Below, one piece after another: positions 1 through 10,100 of a DNA stretch of 64,000 nt; position 1 is the first letter of the stretch; each line of letters opens with the position of its first letter. The notes below the pieces were generated by a model. That model made no database searches. It saw only the letters and a program-made list of their open reading frames with translations, and was not told where the DNA came from. Location of the stretch: assembly GCA_002633005.1 (NCBI GenBank), contig NMRA01000013.1, positions 796,995 to 860,994 on the forward strand, written 5' to 3'. The position numbers and the translations under genes are program-made. Source of the DNA: Phoronis australis. Taxonomy: Eukaryota > Phoronida > Phoronidae.

Positions 1-393
1 TAGACACGTTTTGTTGAAAATTTGGCAAGATGGGATGGGAAGAAACTTCAGTCGATTTTGAGTACTGAATGTAGCATTGCAGGGTCCAGTTTGTGACTTC
101 AGATGGCCGACGGTGAGTTCAGCTGGAACCTAACTCGTCAAATACAACTTAAAATCTCAGTTGCTCAATGGCTTGACCTTGAAATTCCACCGATCATTGC
201 TGCTTTCAAGGGTACTAGCATTTTCTTAAAGCATCCGATGCTACCTTATGGTGGAGAATTAATTCCCCACGCAAATGTATAATCGTCAAAGACTTTTCAA
301 ATGCAGCTACCCGTGATTGAATTTCCAAAGAACGTGCTTGAATGAAGGACTGTTACCAAACTAACCAAAGTATGAGACAATTACGCGACGAAC

Positions 394-525
394 CTTTGTA
401 GAAAATTCCCATGAAGCCTTTCTTTTCAGAGAGTAACCATTTCTTGAGTCTTGGTACTCTCTTGACATAAGCACATGTGCAGATCAAGAGTAAGCCAAAT
501 ACAAACAGTCCGTCGAAGGAGTACG
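394..525 (-). CDS. TMEM167B: TMEM167B (protein kish-B) central exon
   Basis: The minus-strand exon runs from an acceptor (ttgtattgcag) to a donor (gttcgt). It is 132 nt, entering and leaving in phase 1. It reads [20 protein letters not shown], then [16 protein letters not shown], then FMGIFYK. This matches the first membrane segment and cytosolic loop of the TMEM167/kish family, small two-pass Golgi and secretory-pathway membrane proteins of about 70-75 residues. The LLSEKKG and GIFYK motifs favour TMEM167B over TMEM167A. The final exon (second membrane segment) is not convincingly found between 1 and 393. An in-frame piece near 170-210 (KAAMIGG) resembles the start of the expected last exon but stops after a few residues, so the real exon may lie left of the window. 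Confidence 0.85.
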
Positions 526-1199
526 CTGCAATACAACAATGAGTAAAAATCATACAAGGATCAACTGTACTGTACGCATTCCATTAGTCTGCACAAACTG
601 CCTCCTCCTGCAACTACAGGTTGGTAGATAACCTGTACACACAGTTTGTTTGCCCTACTGAGAGTTATCTGTGGAATTTAGAGAAGATATTTTAGTCAAA
701 GACTCAAAATACAAAAATTTTTGAAAAGAAAGAACCACAGCAAAATCAGACCAACATGCCAGCATTATTTACTTGGTTGCATGCAAAAAACAACAACTAC
801 CAGTCAAATTGTTCTTGTGACAATAAGTATGGCTTATTTACATGTCTATTATGACAAAATACTATAGTCTCAAATTAACAAACTCTTTAGTAGTTCGAGT
901 TACAGTGTAAGGGAAGCGATCATTTAAGTACTGTAGTTCAGTTGAACCAATTTATTTTTTTCTATTATGAACTCTCTTGTATGGATAAAGATTCACATTT
1001 AAGTTGAAGCGTTTGTAGTGAATCATTTTCGTACAGCAACACATCCATATCCTGCAGATTACACTGGTTTCAATGGAATAACAAAGTGTTCGTTCTTTAG
1101 CCGTAAGTGGTCGAAGTCACAAGTTTGCTTCTTGCATGTAATGTGGGTTTTGAAAGGACTGAAAGCTCGTTAATGCATGATACAATGCTAAGCACATAC

Positions 1200-1209
1200 C
1201 ATGACACAT
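1200..1209 (-). CDS. TMEM167B: Possible first coding micro-exon of TMEM167B
   Basis: On the minus strand ATG TGT CAT G is followed at once by a gtatgt donor, leaving phase 1, which is what the 394-525 exon needs. Joined, the protein would start M-C-H-A-Y-S-F-D-G, with four residues before YS as in the family (M-T-N-V-Y-S in human). The stretch is only 10 coding bases and the start context is weak, so this rests on phase, length and position alone. Transcript data would settle it. Confidence 0.35.
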
Positions 1210-2123
1210 AGTGACATGACAACTTGTAGACACTGATGGCTGAATAAAGGAACAATCCATTCTTTCAAAACTCAAAGCCTATCATCAGAGTAAGGTAAGG
1301 TAAGGAACAAGTCGAGACAATGCATTAAATGGGAACATGGGTTTTATTAGCCTTGGTACAAAGCTGTATACTAAATATACAGCCTTGCACCAATGTGGGT
1401 AAAAAAGTGGTAAGATAAAATATGACACAAAATTAGTTTCATTAAAAACTACAGTCTTCCTAGAACTAAATTATTTAACGGTGTAGGAAAAATGGTGGTC
1501 TACCGTTATTCCACTGCTAAATTTGTAGAGCGATCTTTAGCGACGGCTTTCAGCACCATGAAATGTTGCGTCACCTATTGACCAGTTTCTTGTTTGACCG
1601 ATTCAGTCTTCAATCAACTGTTGTTCTTTCACCAGGTTGCGTACACGTCTCAACAAATTATCGGCACTGGTTTCACTTCATTACAAGTTTTTAGAATTTT
1701 GATACCGAAAAAACGAATTTCAGAAGAAATTTTGCTTCTGCCAAGCTATCATCATCTCCCGAGAGATGTTGCAAAGATTTAAGAAATGGCGCGTGCGTGT
1801 GACATGAGCGTACTGTTTTCCAAACTACGACATATTAATCATTGTTAGAAAAGGCAGAGAGTGACGAAAGAAAATGACATTTATTGCATTGTTTTTCACT
1901 TGAATGGCTGTAATGGGCAAGGTGAGTATCGGTTGATTCCCAGATTTTGCATGCACCCCATCCGGTCTTTAGCTTTACATATTGATACAAGTTTCACGGC
2001 GAGGTGACGACCAGAACTACCCTGGCTATGTGTAATTTGGGGTCTACGGAAGAAGAACACACAGTGGTACCAAGCTGTATTTTGACGACAGTCTGCATAC
2101 AGCTAGCTCTAGCTGGCTGGCTA

Positions 2124-3205
2124 CAACGCCAGAAATTTGTAACAAGCACTACTGCGCATGCGCTAAATCTTGCCAGCAGCCCTCCATAAGAAATACACAA
2201 GAACAGGCTATAATCAGGAATTTATAAGTGAGGGGAGATAACTACACAATTTGCCGATAGTCTGTCGCATAGAGTATATGTTAAGACTTGTTACTGCCAA
2301 ATATCAGCGCCACTGGCGAAAATTTTTCCACGTCTCTTGAAGTTTGAAGTTTGCCCCGTTCAGGCCTATGTTAACGATCGTCCGGAAGCCAATATTTGAG
2401 CGCATAGCTCATTTTGAAGTCAAGTTTGTGGCTGAATTCATTTTGCCAGCGGATTTGCCGATAGCCTAGGTGACTACCAGGAGTACTCAGAGGTTGTTGA
2501 TCCAAATTTCATGCTGTTTTTCGAAAATTTTTCCACGTCTCTTGTGTTCAGAAAATGGATCCACGTACAGTGCTCTGTGATGAAATGTTGCTGATCGCTT
2601 GGCTGTCTTGAAATGAAATTTGCATTCTGTAGATGAGAGATTGGCTCAGAATCGGTAAGAAACTGTTATGTTCATTTTATCATCTGTTAATGCAATATAG
2701 GTTTCGCCAGCTGTGAGTAGTTGATACTATAGTTATCTTCAAAATGCTGTTTCGTTTTTTGTGACCCTCAGTACGTTGTCCTTCGTCTGAATTCAATACT
2801 GTTACATTGGAGTGGATTCCGGACACAAATATGTATTGGTAAACACTTGAAAAATAATAAAAAGCGCTTTGGCAGCCCGCTTTAAGTCAATGCAAGCACA
2901 CGCGGCTGGCTGGCGTTCAGTTCACTTTTGTTGTGGTTATGTGTACAAGTTAACAGAGAGCTGTGACCCGGTGACCCAGCTAGCACTGTCATACTGTAGA
3001 CCGTGGGATTCCAGAAATTCCAAATACTGTTATTGTAAACTTGACAAGTAGTTGCTCTGCAGACTACATACTGACTTCGGCTCACTCTAATAGAGCCAGG
3101 CAAGCTTCCTGACCTTTAACCTTACTATGCGTTGTTATGATTGGTTAGGGACATTGCGCTAAGCGTCACCTAGCGTATCAAAAATGTTACAAATTTCTGG
3201 CGTTG
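2124..3205. mobile_element. Possible transposon remnant with 20-bp inverted ends
   Basis: CAACGCCAGAAATTTGTAAC at 2124-2143 recurs as its exact reverse complement at 3186-3205. The spacing of about 1.08 kb suits a non-autonomous DNA element. No target-site duplication is clear, and no transposase reading frame is seen inside. Confidence 0.35.
2153..2164. promoter_or_regulatory. NRF-1-like GCGCATGCGC palindrome, possible divergent promoter
   Basis: The palindrome TGCGCATGCGCT fits the NRF-1 consensus (YGCGCAYGCGCR) at 11 of 12 positions. NRF-1 sites are typical of housekeeping promoters. The site lies between the minus-strand TMEM167B start and the plus-strand IARS1 gene. A shared promoter is inferred from this single motif. 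Confidence 0.3.
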
Positions 3206-3413
3206 AGGGTTTATACTGTTATTACTGCTTTAAATTCAAAAACACAATAGTCAATAACCAAAAAAGGCACAGGTCGGATATAGCAATCCCCAATTTAGAG
3301 GTCAGGTTCACTTGTTGAATAATGGGCCCATTCACATTATTCATTGTCAGAAACCAGCTTTCCCTGAACACCAGCAATTTGCCTGATTTTCTCTCGTCTG
3401 ACACACAGGCGTT

Positions 3414-3499
3414 CTCAGCTTCTGACCGTCCCCAATACACTACATATAATACTAGTAGTAGTATTATATGTAGTGTATTGGGGATGATCAGAAGCTGAG
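3414..3499. repeat. Long perfect hairpin / foldback element
   Basis: The inner stem is 26 bp perfect (3429-3454 with 3459-3484) around a 4-base loop. After a short mismatch a further 12-bp stem follows (3414-3425 with 3488-3499). Weaker pairing continues outward to about 3399 and 3516. This shape suggests a foldback or MITE-like element. It could also perturb sequencing or transcription. Confidence 0.7.
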
Positions 3500-5259
3500 G
3501 ACCCCTGTGGTCTGACACATTGACATACTCGGTGACCGGGACCGCTACATCCGATGTGCCCTTTAAGAGTGTTTAACAACATGAACATTCACCGTTCATT
3601 TTTATGAAGCAAATGGCAAAGAATCATCGGATCCCATAGAACAGTATCACGGTTACAAACACGAACAAGCACAGGCGTTTGCACAACAACGACAATAAAT
3701 ATTCCTTCTTTGCTTTTTCAAAGTTGTTGATGTCGTGGAACGGAAATGAACATTCACTAAAAAAGTCTTCGACTATTTTGTATGTACCTAAGTTAAAAAA
3801 TCAAGTTATATTGGCATGAGTGTTTGTATATTTTGGAATTGAAATTCAAGACGCAGTTTTTACATAAAAATAAGACCACATATATTTCGAAAATTATTTT
3901 TCAACTCGCGGAAATTCAGTGCGCATGGTCAAAGGTCCGGCGTGAGAGTGATTTCCTGTGTTCGGCGATTGCCGTGGCGGGTAAGGTAATATACATATTG
4001 CAAGAAAGATTGAAAAGTTGAATGATAGAATGTTGTAGACTCTAGTATATTGATTGTAATTTATGTAGAAAATATTTGAGTGCTCGCAAATTATAGATAA
4101 CCACAAGAAGTAACCCGACTTTTTTGTTTTCATTTTTGTTTTCATTTTTCGGAATGTCACTGTCTGGCAAAAGTTGGTGAAGTGTATAGTCCTATTGTGT
4201 TGCTCCATATTTCATCACCCTTCTAGTTTCACTTTATTGTTGGCAAATTTGCAGCAGCAGTTGATTTTAACGTAGTCTTGCCTCTGTCTCATTTTCTATT
4301 TTTTTTCATCCTGACGTTTCGAGAGCTTTATGCCATAAATTATGGCAATTATCCAAATTTTGTGCACTTTTTGGATATCGATCCGATATTGTCTCTGATT
4401 TAGCCCTTATCCTGCTGAACCTTTATTCAGACTACTTCCCTGTGTGCTGAGCTAGGTAGGTCACCACTATTTGTGTACACTAAGCTGTTATGAAGGTTAT
4501 TCAGACTAATGACCTAACAATAGGGACGTGACAAAGTCTTGTCTCAACGCTGATTGGCTTTTCCCAGATATTGCGTAATGGCGATTATCGATAAGACAGC
4601 CATTGTCTCACGGTGGCTATAGTATTTCAGCTCTCTCTCCTCCAGAAACCAAGAAAACAGGGAACCACATTATTGATGACGTAGACCGTAAATTCTTCTG
4701 GGCATACGTCATTTTCTTTGTTGAATTTTCATTCTTGTCAAAGCATGTCACTGGTGAGAAGTTGGGGGAATTTTTCGCTCCTGTTTGACTGCTTGTATTT
4801 TGAAAGGTAAGTTATTTTCTCTTATGAAATGTGTTCTTTATTCTTATTTTATATCTTTTGCAACTGCTCACCAAATTTCAATTCAATCAAATCACCGTAT
4901 CATGGTCTGCTAACTCCGTAAAAATTAAGACCCGAGGCAGGCATTCTCGCCAACCAGCCATAACGGACCAGTGTATCGGCATTGCCGTTTATGGTTAACA
5001 ATTGCTCTTAAATTAGGTAGATTGACTAGTTTATGTAAATTAATAGCAGAATTGATCAATTTGGATGAAGTTCCATACATTTTCATGTGTAGTTTTTGTA
5101 TATCAATGACTTTGTAAGGTGTAGTATAGGTAATCTTGGTCCGGCGAATTTTGGTCACGTGATCAAATCCCAGAGATTTGATTGGCTCAAAACCTGAATT
5201 CTTTGATTATGTTGAAGTGTGATTTTGGCTAGATTTTCTTCACAATATTGCCATGATTT

Positions 5260-5461
5260 NNNNNNNNNNNNNNNNNNNNNNNNNNNNNNNNNNNNNNNNN
5301 NNNNNNNNNNNNNNNNNNNNNNNNNNNNNNNNNNNNNNNNNNNNNNNNNNNNNNNNNNNNNNNNNNNNNNNNNNNNNNNNNNNNNNNNNNNNNNNNNNNN
5401 NNNNNNNNNNNNNNNNNNNNNNNNNNNNNNNNNNNNNNNNNNNNNNNNNNNNNNNNNNNNN
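5260..5461. other. Assembly gap (202 N)
   Basis: This is a run of unknown bases inside the TA-flanked transposon. Reading frames that cross it are meaningless. Confidence 0.99.
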
Positions 5462-5828
5462 GTCAAGCAAAAATTTGTTCTTAAAGTTGAACGAATCTCG
5501 TTTTGGTTTCATTTATCTTGTAAAATTGTATTACTACAACTACTTTTCTGTTATGGGTGGCAGCCATCTTGGCAGCCATTTTGTACAAAATAAACATGTA
5601 TGCATAACACAATTGTATGATATCCGTGCAGTTCATAAAAACACATTTAATATTCATTTATTACGTGTACATCATGGTTACATGGTTGCTGAATCAATCT
5701 CTTCTTGTGGTCGTTAATGCAGTAATGTTGGCAGCCATTTTGGCAACTATTGCGGAAATGTCGAAAATATTGCCTAAACATGTTTTTCTCCATTCTCTTC
5801 AAAAAAGCAATGAAAAGACCTATCATTT

Positions 5829-5884
5829 GGTATATCACACCATATAGTTTGTTAATGGTATATTACACCATATAGTTCATTAAC
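5829..5884. repeat. Two tandem copies of a 28-bp unit
   Basis: The unit starting GGTATATCACACCATATAG occurs twice in a row (5829-5856 and 5857-5884) with a few substitutions. It lies inside the TA-flanked element. Confidence 0.6.
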
Positions 5885-6270
5885 GTAAAACAATAAGACG
5901 TTTTTGCAGTCATAATGGTGGCCATATTGTCCGCCATTTTGGAATTTGGAATTTTTTGTTTTCTTAAAAATGTTTCTCACCAAGTAAATGCTAGGATTGT
6001 CATATCCTGAAATTTTCATGTTGTTATTAAAAGTATTGAGGAAGTTATTGTGAAAAAACTAATTTTGGGTCACATGAATGCGCATTTACTCCCATGTATT
6101 CAGAGGACTAAAAAAAAGGGCTAATTATCGCTCTTCAAACGTTCATAAAAAGTCAACGGCTTAATGGATTTTGTTAATTTTTTTTTGTTTGACTCTGTTT
6201 TTGATGTTTTATTAAATCAATGCATTTTTAAATATTAAATAAGAATTTGAAATTTTTTGTCACGTCCCTA

Positions 6271-6954
6271 TCCTTTAACAATTTTAAATTGGAAATTTGA
6301 AGGGGAAATGTTAATTTCACAGAAAAGAAGACAACATAAAAGTTGTCCAGAATTTAAAGGAGATTTTCACCATATCGTAAATCTTCATCATAGCCTTAGT
6401 GAAAGTAAACTGATCCACTGTCATGCTCTCACTCTGGCTCCAGCCATATAACGATAAAATGAAACTATATGTTTTTTATTTTACATAAACCTGCCTATAT
6501 CTCCCAAACTAGTAATCACAGTGGCTTAAATCAGAGAAATGTAGAGGAAACTGTGAACTATGGAATGCGCATGCTCACATATCTAAACAATGTTCCAGGG
6601 CTCTTACAATTTCTGAATGAAAATCACAAGTGTCCTGGGGTGAGTGCACTGTCCTAGCGCAGCCCAGCTGCAGCATATTAGTCGATTGAGTACACCCAAT
6701 GCATTGTAATAGGATAATTGGCATGTTGGCTGAGCTTGCCTAGCGCAGGGTAAGAGTTAGAAAACCAGTTTCATCCACTAAGTATCTGCTTTAGCGGCGC
6801 AGCACTTCCTCATGGTGCACCGCCCGTGATCTGGCCCGTTACTCAGTGATTGCTTGGTTCTCTTAATCAGGGACTGCTATATCCGACCAGTGCCCCATTT
6901 TTCCTTAGTCACCTTCTTTGGCTTTGTTATTTTTGTATTTGTTTTCTTTTGCAG
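6271..6954. other. Upstream of the IARS1 start exon; no gene seen
   Basis: Nothing recognisable is seen apart from the pyrimidine-rich acceptor tract ending ttttgcag at 6954, which implies a noncoding IARS1 exon further upstream. Confidence 0.5.
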
Positions 6955-6992
6955 CTGAATCACAGTACTCTTCTATTATTTACAGATAAGAC
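6955..6992 (+). other. IARS1: IARS1 5' untranslated part of the first coding exon
   Basis: A strong acceptor (ttttcttttgcag, ending 6954) precedes the ATG at 6993 by 38 bases. Translation therefore starts in at least the second exon, and the upstream noncoding exon is not identified. Confidence 0.55.
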
Positions 6993-7108
6993 ATGGCACA
7001 GTCCCATGAGCCTATTAACTTCCCGAAGACGGAGGAAGAAGTCTTGAGATTATGGAAGAATATTGATGCGTTTCAAACGTGTTTGAAACAGTCAAAGAAT
7101 AGACCACG
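6993..7108 (+). CDS. IARS1: IARS1 coding exon 1 (start codon)
   Basis: It starts [20 protein letters not shown] and continues [19 protein letters not shown], aligned with the human N terminus (INFPAEEEKILEFW). The donor is gtttgt, leaving two bases (CG) that join T of exon 2. The ATG is the first in frame after the acceptor. Confidence 0.93.
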
Positions 7109-10100
7109 GTTTGTTGATGTCTTTTCAACAGTTTGGGTCATCTATATTTTTTCGTAATGTCATTTATCTAAATTTTTATGTAAAATTTCCTTTTTCAATG
7201 CTGGTTCGGGAGTCGTGATCAAACTTCAGCTGATTCATCTGACAGCCTATTTTACTATACAGTGCTTGATTTGGCGACCTGCTTGTCGTCAGTGCAACCT
7301 CAGATTGTGTTTGGTGACCTGAGCAAAATTCCAAGTTGCCACAAAGTCGCCACTCCGAGTGTCAAAGTCTGACAATAATTCCCACTAAATTTGTTTCAAA
7401 GTTCGTGTTGACTTCCATACTTTATATTACTAACAGTTTTCCAATATTATTACCTTTGATTCACAATTGCACTGTGCAATCGACGCATTTACCACCGGGT
7501 TTAAATTACAGCCAGCAGTCGGAATTATGAAATGCAAGTTTTGATTCATCCAGGCATATCAATTGTGGAGTGAATTGATTCACTTCACTCCACAACAGAA
7601 GTCAGATTTGCTCGGCAAAAATCGGGCAAGATCGCCGAAATTCGCCCCTCTAGCCCATGCAGTAGTCTGTGTTTTATGTTTGTTCGCCAGCGGGAGGAAT
7701 TTAATTAGAGAATGAAGGTACGGCTACATTTTGGTATTCACAGGAAAAATGGGTGGAGGTATGACCGTCCCACCTTTTTTGGTCGACTAACTTTTCTGAT
7801 GATGCCTGAATAAGAATTTAGAAACCTGGGAATTGGTTTAGGCTCCAGCCTGGAGATTTTCAGTTTTGGCGACCCTGGATTTTTGCCAGGTCGCCAAATG
7901 CGACTTAGCGTTTAGCTAAGCGTTGAGCGCTGCTATATGATTAAACGTGTGCCTTCTGTCTAAAACCTTCTTTTTATTCAGGCCCTTTGCTGTTACAAAA
8001 TCTGCTGTGTCTTGTTCCTTATAATTTTAAAGCTTGACCGTGACCTTTAAGTTGTTTGTCTCTGCCGGTTAGTTTCAGTCATCCAGGCAGTATGGTCATC
8101 ACGGAAATTCCATATGTTGTTTATTTCATCTGATAACAATGCGATGATGATCCTTTGGAAGAGCAAAAATGTTCATTACGTTGATTTATACTTATGACAA
8201 CAGAACGTAGGTTATTGCCGCAAGTCATGCCATAAACCCTGCGCTTTCAAAATAAGACATTTATTTTATTATAAGGGTTTAGGTTTAGTTTTCTTATGAT
8301 ATTTACGTCCAGGGCCCACGGTCGAATCTCTGTACGAGAAGCTCGACTCAAAGAATTAAGCAATTGCATGGTGTGCTTCAAGTCAACTTACAAAGTTGTA
8401 CACAAATCCCGTGGTGTGATTGGTTGGGAATCGAGTCGGTCGAGTCTTGAGTTTTTAGATTAGAGTCCGGGTCCAGATGGCATGCCAAGTGAATTCTGGA
8501 CTTGGATGAAGTGAGACAGTTTTTAATTGCTTCTTACCAGGGTCGTCTTGTGTTTGACTGTAGGCTGAGCATAGTCTCCAGCTATAACCAACTGTCATTT
8601 CTTTCCCACACTGATTACAGAGCAACCCTACAGAAGCTTTATAGCAGGAGGTGGTCTGCTAAATAAAAAGTTTGTTTCTTTGGCAGAATTTAGGTTTTTC
8701 ACAAGACCTGCATCTTGTATAGTTGACATGGGTTGTTATCTGTAATGGTCAACCACGCCTCGGCTTTGGAGTGACTGAATAAGTCAAGATAAGAATTCCC
8801 ATTCATAAACCAAAACTTCATTTTACTTTCCTAACTTGTTCACCTGATCCACTGCAGTTACACGTTCTATGACGGTCCGCCTTTTGCCACCGGTCTGCCT
8901 CATTATGGCCACATCCTGGCCGGCACCATTAAGGACATCGTGACGCGCTGGGCGCATCAGAGTGGCTACCATGTGGAGAGGAGGTTTGGCTGGGACTGCC
9001 ATGGTCTGCCTGTGGTTAGTGGTACTTCTCAAATGTTTTAGCAAAAAACAAAAAAACAATGGAAGAAAAATGGAGATGTTGATCGTATATACACTTGCAG
9101 TTACTTAACACAAGCGATAAAAAAAAAACAAAAAAAAAAACAAGCGATAGTCATTTAATTTTGCTTGATTGTATGGTATGTAATGTTGCAATGATTTGAT
9201 GACTTGTCGCTAAAGAGAAACATCAAAGTGATTCCAAAACAGTAAAATCAGTTCAGTGATTTTGCCAAAACAAATGAATTGCAAAATTCTCGTACATGAG
9301 ATGATGTCGCCACAACCAGACGCAAATCTTCGCATGGAAATGAAGGACAGCGTCGTCTGATGATTGCTAAAGATAACGTCACTCAAAACCGATTCAGAAT
9401 CAAGCCCCTAATCAGCAGTGGTTTCCGAACAGTTGATTCTGAAAATTTTCCCGGAGTTTAATGAAAAATATGTCTTAAAGGAAAAGGAACGTGATTGTCA
9501 TCAATGTGATGTCACTGTTGTTATGGTAACATAGAGAACACAGAGTGCCTCAGAAAAAGGCTTAAAAACAATGCTACATGGAAAATAAAACATCCTCAGT
9601 CACCATCTTAATCAAACATGAAACCAAATACAATGAAAAAATGAAACGTCAAAATTTTTTAGACCATAAGTGCCAAAAAGTATAGCATGATGTGAGATAA
9701 TATTTTCTTTTGTGATCGTGTAGGAATACGAGATTGACAAGACACTTGGTATCCGTGGCCCTGATGACGTGGCAAAGCTTGGCATTGACAAATATAATGC
9801 TGAGTGTCGGAAAATTGTCATGAGATATTCTGCCGAATGGGAGGTAAGTATCCATGTTGATCAACTGTTGTCATGAGATGCTCTGGGGAACGTGGGGTAA
9901 TTGTTCATTTTGACGGTCTGTGGGTTTAGTGGGAGATAATCGAGCATTGTACTAGTTTGAATTGTCCCAGAACATTTTTATTATTATTCATCCAGAATAT
10001 TACTAATTTTCATCTCTGTCTAGCATTAGGTAGATTAGCCTCCATGGATTTGTGAGCAGTGCTCGTTATTAGTGGCGCCCAATAAGAATGACTCACCCCA

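Larger units (their letters stand above)
1210..4520. other. Region between TMEM167B and the first mapped IARS1 coding exon; no gene seen
   Basis: No coding exon is recognised here on either strand. It holds a GCGCATGCGC palindrome (2154-2163), a 20-bp inverted repeat pair (2124-2143 and 3186-3205), a degenerate direct repeat with a shared 23-bp block near 2319 and 2521, and a long foldback hairpin (3414-3499). TMEM167B and IARS1 diverge from this area, so promoters and the noncoding first exon of IARS1 may lie here. Confidence 0.5.
4521..6270. mobile_element. TA-flanked non-autonomous DNA transposon with 13-bp TIRs
   Basis: GGGACGTGACAAA at 4523-4535 has its exact reverse complement at 6256-6268, and both ends are flanked by TA (4521-4522 and 6269-6270). 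A TA duplication is the mark of Tc1/mariner-type insertion. The element spans 1750 bp including a 202-base gap of Ns. No transposase frame is visible in the known part, so it is probably non-autonomous. Inside are several GGCAGCCATYTTG motifs and a 28-bp tandem pair (5829-5884). It lies upstream of the first mapped IARS1 coding exon. Confidence 0.6.

Noticed and set aside
170-210. Last exon of TMEM167B (KAAMIGG...)
   Set aside because: It resembles the expected AAVIG start but hits a stop after a few residues and lacks the second membrane segment.
103-282. 59-residue plus-strand frame starting MADGEFSWNL
   Set aside because: A good start context and a GACG|gtgagt donor are present, but there is no recognisable domain and no downstream exon in view. 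It is too little to call.
5155-5717. Open frames crossing the first N gap
   Set aside because: They are made mostly of unknown residues; the flanks show no coding features.
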